57,976 nt of DNA from a virus. The position numbers and the translations under genes were made by a program. The stretch spans positions 1 through 57,976 of IMG/VR virus record IMGVR_UViG_3300030116_005659; one strand, 5' to 3'. Under the pieces are notes generated by a model. That model worked only from the letters and a program-made list of their open reading frames with translations, ran no database searches and was not told the DNA's origin. This document shows, piece by piece, positions 37,574 through 46,481 of the stretch (positions are counted from its first letter, which is position 1; each line of letters starts with the position of its first letter).

Positions 37574-38638
37574 ATGAAAGGTATGAGATTACATAGAAAA
37601 CAAGGTGGCGGTTTCATGACTGCACTTGAACAAACAAGACCTGATTTATACAAAACAATATCAAATTATAGGTCTAGGTTAGATGAAGACAAACAAAAAA
37701 TATTTGATAAAAGAGGTCAGATTCAATATGCTGCGTCACTAAACATGCCAGAAGAAATGAGAAAAGATTATTATGCAAGTATTGAAAAAGAATACGCTAA
37801 ACCAACTGAAGATCAATTCAAAGCTTTAGATAAATCTCTTGAATCAAAAACCTTTGTACCAACGTATAGATATTATAAACCACAGGCAACCACAACCACT
37901 AAAAGTGCTGACGAACCATTTGGTCCAACAACAGGGTATTATAGAAATCTTCAAAAAGAAATTGATGAAAAACAAAAATTTTTAGATGACTTGAAATTCA
38001 CAGAGACTAGAACCAGAACAGTTCCTCAATATGAAATGACAACTCTTCCTCCTGGATATGGATTAGCTGGTGGAAGACCAGCCCAAACTAAAATGGTCAC
38101 TGAATTACCTAAAGATGCTAGATTAACACAAGGAAATTATGGTGCACAGTTTTATCAAGCTCCAATGAAAGGTGCAAATTTTTATCAAGCAAATACAAAC
38201 CCGACATATAGAAGAGTAGGTAGTAAAAAAATTACAGAAAAATTTGAAAGACAAGCTAAAGCAGGAGACCCTGAATATGACAAGGCTTTTGCAGAATTAG
38301 GTAGACTTCAAACACGACACAAATATAGAAATCTTTACAGCACACCTAGTAAGTCTCAAATGACAGGTTCAAATATTTATGAAAAACTTGGAATGACTGG
38401 AACACCTACTTCAAAATTTGGTATGTTTGGCGTTCCTATGCCTACACCAACAACCCCTTTCGCTCAACCCATACCTTCGAGAGGGGGAGGGTTTGGTAAA
38501 CAACCCATAGTCACAGGGACTCCTTTCAATCAACCTATACCTTCAACTACTAACCCCACAATGCAGATGAATAAAGGTGGTGAAATAAAAGGAAAAGGCA
38601 AAGCTGTTCGAGGTTTTAAATTTGGAGGAATTAAATAA
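37574..38638 (+). CDS. Pro/Thr-rich virion-associated protein with KGG tail
   Basis: 354 aa, low complexity. N terminus helical (FMTALEQTRPDLYKTISNYRSRLDEDKQKIFDKR), then Tyr/Pro/Thr-rich repeats (YRYYKPQATTTTKS, PFAQPIPSRGGGFGKQPI, PFNQPIPSTTNPTM) and an end MNKGGEIKGKGKAVRGFKF-GGIK. It has no enzyme motif. Position between adaptor genes suggests a neck or tail accessory. Two PF(A/N)QPIPS repeats are visible near residues 295-325. Confidence 0.6.
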   Translation: MKGMRLHRKQGGGFMTALEQTRPDLYKTISNYRSRLDEDKQKIFDKRGQIQYAASLNMPEEMRKDYYASIEKEYAKPTEDQFKALDKSLESKTFVPTYRYYKPQATTTTKSADEPFGPTTGYYRNLQKEIDEKQKFLDDLKFTETRTRTVPQYEMTTLPPGYGLAGGRPAQTKMVTELPKDARLTQGNYGAQFYQAPMKGANFYQANTNPTYRRVGSKKITEKFERQAKAGDPEYDKAFAELGRLQTRHKYRNLYSTPSKSQMTGSNIYEKLGMTGTPTSKFGMFGVPMPTPTTPFAQPIPSRGGGFGKQPIVTGTPFNQPIPSTTNPTMQMNKGGEIKGKGKAVRGFKFGGIK

Positions 38639-39330
38639 TGGGATACGCTAGAGGTAAATATGCTCAAGCAATTTCAGACCGCTCTGGCATGGCTTTTCCA
38701 TACAATGAGATGGTTAAAGAATGGAATGGTTCTTTTGTTCATAAATCTGAATTTGAGGCAAAACATCCTCAGATAAGAAGAAAACATATTAAAGCTGATG
38801 CAATAGCATTAGCAAATGCAAGACCAAGAACACCTGATAATACAGGTGATTTTCTTTTATATATTACAAATGGTTTGCTCACAAATCCTGGTATGAGACC
38901 CACTGATGGTCAAGGTATTTTAGGCACAGAACTTACAAGCTATAGTGCAACAATGTCATTAGGAACTGTTAGTATTGTAAGCACAGATACTTTAACGACA
39001 CTGACCACAACCGTTGCGAATGTAAGTGGCAGTAATTATTATTTTATAGATGGTGTTCAGCAGAAAACCTTATCTTTCACTAGAGGTCAAACTTATAAAT
39101 TTGATCAGTCGGCTAGCACAAATGACAACCACCCACTAAGGCTTTCAACCACAAGTAACGGGACGCATGCCGGAGGTTCACCATACACAACAGGGGTGAC
39201 TACAAGTGGAGTGCCAGGTACGTCAGGTGCTTATACGCAAATAACTGTGGCAGGTGATGCACCAGATACTTTATACTACTACTGTTCTAATCATTCAGGT
39301 ATGGGTGGTACAATAAATATTTCAGGGTAA
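38638..39330 (+). CDS. Virion protein with C-terminal cupredoxin-like domain
   Basis: 230 aa. Residues 1-65 (YARGKYAQAISDRSGMAFPYNEMVKEWNG...) are a domain I recall in marine phage neck and tail proteins. Residues about 130-230 look like a cupredoxin: YYFIDGVQQKTLSFTRGQTYKF, NDNHPLRLS (His165) and YYYCSNHSGMGG (Cys216, His219, Met222). These are the four ligands of a type 1 copper site, with the C-x2-H-x2-M spacing of amicyanin. It may stabilise the fold with copper, or bind a surface. Start overlaps the upstream stop by one base. Confidence 0.72.
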   Translation: MGYARGKYAQAISDRSGMAFPYNEMVKEWNGSFVHKSEFEAKHPQIRRKHIKADAIALANARPRTPDNTGDFLLYITNGLLTNPGMRPTDGQGILGTELTSYSATMSLGTVSIVSTDTLTTLTTTVANVSGSNYYFIDGVQQKTLSFTRGQTYKFDQSASTNDNHPLRLSTTSNGTHAGGSPYTTGVTTSGVPGTSGAYTQITVAGDAPDTLYYYCSNHSGMGGTINISG

Positions 39331-39333
39331 ATT

Positions 39334-39984
39334 ATGGCAATAACTAATTCAAATTTTTTAACACAAGTACGTAATTATACAGAAGTGGATTCAAATGTTT
39401 TAACAGATAATCTTTTAGATGAATTTATAAGACATGTCGAGGTTGATATTGCAGGTAAAGTTGATTATGACGATTTAAGAAAATACTCAACTTCCAATAC
39501 GATTACTTCACAAAGATATCTTACAATGCCTTCAGATTTAATTTATTTAAGGTCTGTACAAGTAACAAATTCTGGAGTACGGACTTTTTTAGAAAAAAGA
39601 GATACGAGTTTTATATCAGAATATAATTCATCAGATGCAACAGGAGTTCCTAAATATTACGCGAATTGGGATGATTTAACAATTGTAATGGCGCCTGTAC
39701 CTAATGCCGAATACACAGTTCAGATTAATTATATAATAGACCCACCACATTTTGATTCATCTAACAATACTTATCTATCGACTTACCAAGAAGCTATGTT
39801 ACTCAATGGTGTTTTGAGTGAATGTTTCAGGTATTTAAAAGGACCAGCAGAGCTATACAAAGTGTACTTAGATAAGTATAATGAAGATGTTCAAGCATTT
39901 GCATTACAGCAAATGGGACAACGTAGAAGAGGACAGTATGAAGAAGGCGTTCCAAGATTGCCCATACCGTCACCTTCACCTTAA
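39334..39984 (+). CDS. Second adaptor/tail tube-like protein
   Basis: 216 aa. N-terminal helical domain (FLTQVRNYTEVDSNVLTDNLLDEFIRHVEVDIAGKV), beta middle (YLTMPSDLIYLRSVQVTNSG, DDLTIVMAPVPNAEYTVQINYI) and helical end (ELYKVYLDKYNEDVQAFALQQMGQRRRGQ). This order is that of phage adaptor proteins that sit between portal and tail tube. It is distinct from the 36884 gene, so the neck may have two rings. Confidence 0.75.
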   Translation: MAITNSNFLTQVRNYTEVDSNVLTDNLLDEFIRHVEVDIAGKVDYDDLRKYSTSNTITSQRYLTMPSDLIYLRSVQVTNSGVRTFLEKRDTSFISEYNSSDATGVPKYYANWDDLTIVMAPVPNAEYTVQINYIIDPPHFDSSNNTYLSTYQEAMLLNGVLSECFRYLKGPAELYKVYLDKYNEDVQAFALQQMGQRRRGQYEEGVPRLPIPSPSP

Positions 39985-40001
39985 TTTTATGGAGTAATAA
40001 T

Positions 40002-40439
40002 ATGGCTATAACAACAAGTGTATTAACAAATTCGTTTAAGAAAGAGTTGCTTGAAGGAACACATAACTTCAAACAAACTGGAGGAAACAGTTTTAAATTA
40101 GCTTTGTACACCGCCTCTGCTGTTCTTGGTAAATCAACTACCAGTTACACAACAGATGGTGAGGTATCGGCTTCTGGTCAATACGTTGCTAGTGGTAAAG
40201 CTTTAGTTAATGGTGGAACATCAGTTGCTACTAATACTGCAATAGTTGATTTTGCTGATAGATCTTACACTGGTGTAACTTTGACTGCAAAAGGAGCTTT
40301 GATATATAATGATACTGCATCAGGAGATCCTGCTGTAGCTGTTTTAGATTTTGGTTCTGAAAAAACTGCAACTTCTGGAACGTTTACCATTCAGTTTCCT
40401 GCATTTACCACATCAGCTGCAATTATAAGAATTAGCTAG
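40002..40439 (+). CDS. Small beta-rich structural protein
   Basis: 145 aa, ATGGAG then ATG. TTSVLTNSFKKELLEGTHNFKQ start followed by repeated beta strands with Gly/Thr/Ser (SFKLALYTASAVLG, AIVDFADRSYTGVTLTAKGALIYND). This family is common in marine phages next to tail genes; probable tail or head fibre. No catalytic motif. Confidence 0.65.
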   Translation: MAITTSVLTNSFKKELLEGTHNFKQTGGNSFKLALYTASAVLGKSTTSYTTDGEVSASGQYVASGKALVNGGTSVATNTAIVDFADRSYTGVTLTAKGALIYNDTASGDPAVAVLDFGSEKTATSGTFTIQFPAFTTSAAIIRIS

Positions 40440-40445
40440 GTTAGA

Positions 40446-40886
40446 ATGTCTAGCACTTGGGGTTCGTATACTTGGGGACAAGGTAACTGGGGAGAAAACG
40501 CCGATACTGACGTAACGTTAAGTGGTCTTACACTTACATCTGCTGTTGGTAACGCTGAATTAGCTAGTGTAGGAGAAGCCGTAAGCCTTCTTTTAACTTC
40601 TTCTATAGGCACTCCTTCAATTACAGGTGACGCTCTAGTTACACTTACTGGACTAAGTAGCACTTTATCTTTTGGATCTTTTTCGGCTACACCTGGACAA
40701 GAAGTAGCGTTAACTGGATTAAGTTTAAGTATTACATTAGGAGATGCAGATGATGTAATAAGTTCTCCAATATTAGTAACAGGTTTTAATTTAACAAGTG
40801 GTTTAGGAAGTGTCGCTGTAACAGGTTGGGCAGAAGTTAACAGAGGCTCGACTTCAACTTGGACAGAGGTTGATAAAGCTGCGTAA
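40446..40886 (+). CDS. Beta-repeat structural protein
   Basis: 146 aa. SSTWGSYTWGQGNWGENADTDV start, then repeats of the type LTGL(S/T)L...G.A (TLSGLTLTSAVGNA, TLTGLSSTLSFGS, ALTGLSLSITLGDA, VTGFNLTSGLGSV), at about 33-residue spacing. An extended beta solenoid or a fibre is likely. Confidence 0.65.
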   Translation: MSSTWGSYTWGQGNWGENADTDVTLSGLTLTSAVGNAELASVGEAVSLLLTSSIGTPSITGDALVTLTGLSSTLSFGSFSATPGQEVALTGLSLSITLGDADDVISSPILVTGFNLTSGLGSVAVTGWAEVNRGSTSTWTEVDKAA

Positions 40887-40915
40887 GTCGCTTATAATAC
40901 ATTAAAAGGATAATT

Positions 40916-41965
40916 ATGGTTTCATACACAAACAGTTTAGGAATTGAGCTTCAGGTCACAGGTACTAATTCAGGAACTTGGGGTACAAAAACAAATAACA
41001 ATTTTGAATTATTTGAACAAGCTATTGCTGGCTATCAAGATGTTTCGATTGCAGGTGGTGCACAAACAACAGCTTTATTAATGTCGGATGCGACAATATC
41101 CAATGCTCGAAACGCAGTTATAAAATTATCAGGAACAATAACAGGTAATCAAATTGTAACTATTCCGAACAGTATAGAAAAAGTTTACATAATATCAAAC
41201 GAGACTTCGGGTGCACACACAGTTCAATTCAAAACTGTAAGTGGCACTGGCTACACTTTTGCAGCAGCCGATAAAACAAAACGAGTTTTATATTCGGATG
41301 GAACTAATATTGTTGATACAGGAATTGTTACAACGGCATCAACAGATACTTTATCTAACAAAACCTTTTCAGGCACAATAACAAATTCAGGAACAATTGT
41401 TGGTGGTGGTGTTAGTGCTGTAACTTTAACTAAGCCTAAATTTGCAGATGCTGGTTTTATTGCAGATTCAAACGGAAACGAACAAATAATATTTCAAGAA
41501 ACAGCTAGTGCTGTAAATGAATTAGAAATTACAAACGCAGCTACGGGAAATGATGTAGGACTTGCAGTAAGTGGTGGTGATACGAATGTAGGTTTAGCTT
41601 TTACCGCTAAAGGTAATGGTAAGTTTAAATTTAACGATGCGGCTTATTTTCCAGAAGCCACATTAACAGATGGTGCAACAATAAATTGGGATGTGCAAGC
41701 AGCACCAGTTGCAAAGGTAACTTTAGGTGGAAATAGAACTTTTGCTGCACCTACAAATGGTTCAACAGGACAGTTTGTATCACTCTTAATAATTCAGGAT
41801 GGAACAGGAACTCGTGAACCAACATTTAATGCAGTATTTGAATTTACTGGAGACACTGCTCCAACATTAACCACCACTGCTGCAAAAGGTGATCTTTTTG
41901 TATTCTATTATAATGGTTCAAAGTTTCTTGAAGTAGGAAGAAATTTAAATTTAACACTTAGTTAG
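40916..41965 (+). CDS. Tail fibre-type protein
   Basis: 349 aa. Starts SYTNSLGIELQVTGTNSGTWGTKTNNNFELFEQAI, the start used by many marine phage fibres; a Gly/Thr-rich beta body follows (TLSNKTFSGTITNSGTIVGGGV, ATGNDVGLAVSGGDTNVGLAF) and a compact C-terminal domain (FVFYYNGSKFLEVGR). Trimeric fibre likely. Follows the beta-repeat gene by 30 bases with AAGGATAATT upstream. Confidence 0.7.
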   Translation: MVSYTNSLGIELQVTGTNSGTWGTKTNNNFELFEQAIAGYQDVSIAGGAQTTALLMSDATISNARNAVIKLSGTITGNQIVTIPNSIEKVYIISNETSGAHTVQFKTVSGTGYTFAAADKTKRVLYSDGTNIVDTGIVTTASTDTLSNKTFSGTITNSGTIVGGGVSAVTLTKPKFADAGFIADSNGNEQIIFQETASAVNELEITNAATGNDVGLAVSGGDTNVGLAFTAKGNGKFKFNDAAYFPEATLTDGATINWDVQAAPVAKVTLGGNRTFAAPTNGSTGQFVSLLIIQDGTGTREPTFNAVFEFTGDTAPTLTTTAAKGDLFVFYYNGSKFLEVGRNLNLTLS

Positions 41966-41973
41966 GAAATATT

Positions 41974-42606
41974 ATGTGGGCACAAGTAAAAAATGGACAG
42001 GTTATAAAAATTTTTAACGGAGCACAAGCTTTTAAAATTGGTGATTATCAATATTCAAGTGGTGTTTTCTCAAAATGGAGTAAATCAGAGTTAGCAGAAA
42101 TAGGTGTATACCCTGTTCAACAAGACAGAACAAATTACAAAAATACAGAATACCATAGAAATACTACCCATACTTATACTGTGGATGACAAAAATAAAGT
42201 TGTAAAAATGACTTGGGGCAAAGCTACTGCACACAGTTTGGTTGATGTAGAGGTCAAAGATGAGGATGGAAAAAATATTTTAGATGCAGATGGTAATAAA
42301 ATTATTAATGAGGGTCTTAAAACAGTAAAGAAAAAACAAATAAATGATGAAGCTCAAAGTATTTTAAATAATACCGATTGGTATGTTATTAAAGCCAGCG
42401 AAGTGTCTGATTACACTCTACCAACAAATATAGCAAAATTTAGAGCAGCAGTTAGAACGAAATGTAATGCAATGCAAACACAAATTGATAATGCAAGTGA
42501 TGTTGATGCTCTAAAAACTCTTTATGAATATACAAATACTGGAACAGAAGAAAGTCCAGATATGACAAGACCTTTAGGGGAGTTTCCAAAGCTGGAGGAT
42601 TTCTAA
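41974..42606 (+). CDS. Tail fibre assembly/attachment-type protein
   Basis: 210 aa. MWAQVKNGQVIKIFNGAQAFKIGDYQYSSGVFSKWSKSELAEIGVYPV at the start; the C-terminal part is helical (IAKFRAAVRTKCNAMQTQIDNASDVDALKTLYEY). The WAQVKNGQV... start and DVDAL.T end resemble tail-associated proteins of marine phages (DUF4376-like end). It probably links fibres to the tail. Confidence 0.65.
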   Translation: MWAQVKNGQVIKIFNGAQAFKIGDYQYSSGVFSKWSKSELAEIGVYPVQQDRTNYKNTEYHRNTTHTYTVDDKNKVVKMTWGKATAHSLVDVEVKDEDGKNILDADGNKIINEGLKTVKKKQINDEAQSILNNTDWYVIKASEVSDYTLPTNIAKFRAAVRTKCNAMQTQIDNASDVDALKTLYEYTNTGTEESPDMTRPLGEFPKLEDF

Positions 42607-44022
42607 ATGCCATTCATTTTAGGAGCCAACAGCGCAGCAGATACTGTTCACTCAGTGAGCCAATCAATTAGGTTTAACTCTGCTGATGATGCATATATGG
42701 CACGAACTCCATCTAGTGCTGGAAATAGAAGAACTTGGACATTTAGTTGTTGGCTTAAAAGAGGTAATATAACTTCAACAATGCAGCTATTCAATGCTGG
42801 TGCTGATGATAGTAATAACAGTAGATTTCAAATTAACAGTGATGATGTTATTTCATATGTTCACGCAGATTCAGGGTCAGTAACAGATCAAGTAAAAACA
42901 AGTATGAAAATTAGAGATACCGCTGCTTGGTACAATATCCAGCTTGTTGCTGATACAACGCATCCTGTTGACGAAGAAAGATTACGAATTTTTGTAAACG
43001 GACGAAGAATAACTGATTTGTCTATAACCGATTACCCTACTAAAGACTTTGATACAGATATAAATAACACTGAAGCTCATAATATTGGTAGATTATTTAG
43101 TGACACTCAACATCTTGATGGTTACCTTGCAGAAATTGTATTAGTTGATGGACAAGCACTATACCCTTCTAGTTTTGGTGAATTTAATAGTTCTGGTTTA
43201 TGGATTCCCAAAAATGTAAGTGGTTTGACATTTGGTACTAATGGTTTTTACATCAATGGAAGTGATGCAAGTGGAACTCCTGTGAAATTAGGAGATGATG
43301 AAGCGGGTAGTAATAATTACACTACAAGTGGGATGGAAGCAAATGACCAAAGAGCTGATACACCTACCAATAATCAGATTACATTTAATTTTTTAAATAA
43401 TCAAAGAAGTGGAGGAACATTATCTGAGGGTAATTTAAGATATGTTGGTCCAGGGACGAGAACACTTATTGGTTTAACAGCTAATGTACCGAGCACTGGT
43501 AAATGGGCAGTTGCATATACAGTTGACCAAGTAAGCACTACAGCAGGTTGGCAAATAGGATTATCATTTGCTGATGATGATGACTTTGGTGATGCGGCAG
43601 GGTCAAATGAAGATTTAGATATAGTAAGAATACAACCTAGTAGTTCAAATGCAGAAGTAAATGATAGAATTAACAATAGTTATATTAGTCCAAGTCCAGC
43701 TGTACCACTTTCAACAAGTGATGAATTTTGGGTTGTAGTTGATATGAATACAGGTAATATATTTTTAGGTATATATGATGCTAGTGATACGACTATGAAA
43801 TTTATAGCAGCCGATGGTGGCACAGATGGAGACCCTGCAAATGGTACTAATCCAACTTTAACAGCTACCACAACACAAATGCCAAGAGATAATGTTTTAT
43901 TTTCTGTTTGTTCAAAACAAACAAGTCAATTTATTAATTTAAAAAAATCATCAGAATTATCTGGAACAACACCAACAGGTTTTACATATTTTGAAAATGT
44001 AAAGGATTTAATAGGGAGTTAA
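42607..44022 (+). CDS. Receptor-binding protein with LamG-like domain
   Basis: 471 aa. SIRFNSADDAYMARTPSSAGNRRTWTFSCWLKRGN to HLDGYLAEIVLVDGQALYPSSFGEF is a LamG/concanavalin-type domain (residues about 20-210), followed by a SPRY-like part (GKWAVAYTVDQVSTTAGWQIG, DEFWVVVDMNTGNIFLGIYD). It likely binds a host surface sugar. Same modules as the next, larger protein, so the pair arose by duplication. Confidence 0.75.
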   Translation: MPFILGANSAADTVHSVSQSIRFNSADDAYMARTPSSAGNRRTWTFSCWLKRGNITSTMQLFNAGADDSNNSRFQINSDDVISYVHADSGSVTDQVKTSMKIRDTAAWYNIQLVADTTHPVDEERLRIFVNGRRITDLSITDYPTKDFDTDINNTEAHNIGRLFSDTQHLDGYLAEIVLVDGQALYPSSFGEFNSSGLWIPKNVSGLTFGTNGFYINGSDASGTPVKLGDDEAGSNNYTTSGMEANDQRADTPTNNQITFNFLNNQRSGGTLSEGNLRYVGPGTRTLIGLTANVPSTGKWAVAYTVDQVSTTAGWQIGLSFADDDDFGDAAGSNEDLDIVRIQPSSSNAEVNDRINNSYISPSPAVPLSTSDEFWVVVDMNTGNIFLGIYDASDTTMKFIAADGGTDGDPANGTNPTLTATTTQMPRDNVLFSVCSKQTSQFINLKKSSELSGTTPTGFTYFENVKDLIGS

Positions 44023-44023
44023 T

Positions 44024-46480
44024 ATGGCAGAACCAACGATACCAAATGGCGAAGAATATTTCTTTCCAATTATTTACGAAGGGAATGGTACTGGGCAAAG
44101 GGTCGGTAAGTTCGTACCTTTTACTGATAATGGTACAATTGCTAATAGTGTTATATTTAATGATGGGGATAGTGCTTACTTAGATAGAACTTTTGGTTCT
44201 GGTAATCAAAAAATATGGACATTTAGTTTTTGGGTGAAAAGATGCACACTAGGTGCGAGTCAAAGAATAATATCAAGAAGAACTGGGGGAGGTTCCACTG
44301 CTGCAACTATGGGTTTTAATTCATCTGACCAATTTAATTTTTATGACCCTTCAAATGGTGGTGAATATATAACTAATAGAACTTTTGAAGATACAAGTAA
44401 ATTCTATCATTTTTTAATACGATATGAAGCATCCAATGGAACAGCAGGCGATAGATTACAAATTTATGTAGATGGTGATTTGCAAACTTTTGGAACAACT
44501 GGATCAATAACTGATACTAATGGAAACTTTAACGCAAACGTAGTACACGCTATAGGTAAATATCAATATAATAACTCAGAATATTTTGACGGATATTTAG
44601 CAGAAGTAAATTGGATTGATGGCACAAACTATGGACCAGAAACCTTTGGCGTCACCGACACCTCAACCGGACGCTGGGTCCCCAAGACACTAAGTGGTAT
44701 CACTTATGGTACGAATGGTTTTCGTTTAACTTTTCAAAACAATAGTGCTGCTGCAAATTTAGGTTATGACTATCAAACGAGTGATAGATCCACAACTAAC
44801 GATTTTAGTGTAACTAATTTAGCCACCACAGACCAGACCACAGATAGTCCCACTCAAAATCACAACACATTTGCTGATGTTACTTCTGGTGCATCTTTGA
44901 GTGAGGGTAATTTAACAGTCAGTACAGGAACATCAGGTGGATTTGCACAAGCAGTAGCACAACCGAGTTTTGGGGTAAATACTGGCAAATGGTATTGGGA
45001 GGTAAAAATCACAACTGTTGGTGCTGGATTATGGGGTTGGAAAGATGACGGAAGTGCGGGAGGCTCTCAAGCTAGTACTACTGGTACACAAGGTAGTGGT
45101 AATTTTTCTGGTGCCTTATCAACTGGTGCTTCTGGACAATATTCTGCTGGGTCTTGGTTTGTTGACCACGAATACACTAAAGAAGTAAATTATACAACAG
45201 TTGAAGCAAATGATGTTTTAATGTTTGCTATGGATTTAGATAATGGAAAAGGGTTCGTCGGAAAAGCTGTTTCAGGCTCTGGAGGTACGACAGGTTGGTT
45301 TAACAGTGGAAATCCAGCTACTGGTGTAGGTGATGTTGGTGGTTGTCACAGAGCAAATGGAATAAATAAATTCTATCCTTGTGCGGTTAGGTCTGATTCT
45401 AATAGTGTTGGAGAATATAATTTTGGACAAAGAACTTTTGCAGCAACCCCGCCAGATGGATTTTCTGCTATACAACAAGACAACTTACCAGAAACATCTA
45501 GAGGTGTAAGTGGATTAGTGTGGGCTAAATCACGAGATAACACTGGTGCTACCTTACCAAGTCAACTTGTAGATAGTAGTAGAGGAGTAGGTAAAAGATT
45601 GATTTCTAGTGGAACAAATACGGAAGCATTTGATTCAAATCATTTAACTAAATTTTTAAAAGGTGGTTATGCAACTGGTGATATTAATGTTTTAAATACT
45701 GCCGATGATTCTATGGTAGCTTGGAATTGGGTAGCAAATGCGGGGACAACAGAATCTATAAGTGCTACAGGAGATATTGACATAGCCTCAACCGTACAGA
45801 AAAACACGACAGCAGGCTTCTCAATCGTACAATGGACTGGTAATAATGCTTCAACGGCAGGTATAGGGCACGGACTTTCTGCAGCACCAGAATGGATATT
45901 AATTAAAAATATGTCTGATACAACGGATTGGTGGGTTTATCATCATAAATTTACCGCTGATCAAAATGCAAAATTAAATGATACCATTAAACCAGGTAGT
46001 TTCGTAACTGGTAAATTTGATTATAGTGAAATTGATGCAACTAAATTTGAAGTCGCAAGTGGGGGTACTAATGCAAATTCTGTTAATGGGTCTGGCGATA
46101 GCATGATTGCGTACTGCTGGCATGGCGTTGATGGCTTTAGTAAATTTGGAAAATACAATGGAAACGGACATGCAAATGGTCCGTTTATTTATACAGGATT
46201 TTTGCCAGCGTGGATAATGTTCAAAGAAATAGGAAATAATCAAAACTGGCCAATTTGGGATGGTGCAAGGTTTATTTCAAATCCAACTAATAATTCTTTG
46301 TTTGCTGATTTAACGCAAGGTGATAATGGTTCATCAATAGATTTAGACGTATTATCAAATGGTTTTAAACCTAGAACTACTAATACTCAAATTAACAGAA
46401 GTACTGGCGTTTATGCGTACATGGCCTTCGCTAAAAACCCCTTCAATGGCGATGGGACTAGCTTTGTGACTGCGAGGTAA
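44024..46480 (+). CDS. Large receptor-binding protein with LamG- and SPRY-like domains
   Basis: 818 aa. SVIFNDGDSAYLDRTFGSGNQKIWTFSFWVKR to YFDGYLAEVNWIDGTNYGPETFG is LamG-like; TGKWYWEVKITTVGAGLWGWKDDGS and NDVLMFAMDLDNGKGFVGKA fit SPRY; the C-terminal SIVQWTGNNASTAGIGHGLSAAPEWILIKNMSDTTDWWVYH matches a domain (DUF7483-like) of marine phage tail fibres. Host-recognition protein, 2 bases after its paralogue. Confidence 0.78.
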   Translation: MAEPTIPNGEEYFFPIIYEGNGTGQRVGKFVPFTDNGTIANSVIFNDGDSAYLDRTFGSGNQKIWTFSFWVKRCTLGASQRIISRRTGGGSTAATMGFNSSDQFNFYDPSNGGEYITNRTFEDTSKFYHFLIRYEASNGTAGDRLQIYVDGDLQTFGTTGSITDTNGNFNANVVHAIGKYQYNNSEYFDGYLAEVNWIDGTNYGPETFGVTDTSTGRWVPKTLSGITYGTNGFRLTFQNNSAAANLGYDYQTSDRSTTNDFSVTNLATTDQTTDSPTQNHNTFADVTSGASLSEGNLTVSTGTSGGFAQAVAQPSFGVNTGKWYWEVKITTVGAGLWGWKDDGSAGGSQASTTGTQGSGNFSGALSTGASGQYSAGSWFVDHEYTKEVNYTTVEANDVLMFAMDLDNGKGFVGKAVSGSGGTTGWFNSGNPATGVGDVGGCHRANGINKFYPCAVRSDSNSVGEYNFGQRTFAATPPDGFSAIQQDNLPETSRGVSGLVWAKSRDNTGATLPSQLVDSSRGVGKRLISSGTNTEAFDSNHLTKFLKGGYATGDINVLNTADDSMVAWNWVANAGTTESISATGDIDIASTVQKNTTAGFSIVQWTGNNASTAGIGHGLSAAPEWILIKNMSDTTDWWVYHHKFTADQNAKLNDTIKPGSFVTGKFDYSEIDATKFEVASGGTNANSVNGSGDSMIAYCWHGVDGFSKFGKYNGNGHANGPFIYTGFLPAWIMFKEIGNNQNWPIWDGARFISNPTNNSLFADLTQGDNGSSIDLDVLSNGFKPRTTNTQINRSTGVYAYMAFAKNPFNGDGTSFVTAR

Positions 46481-46481
46481 A

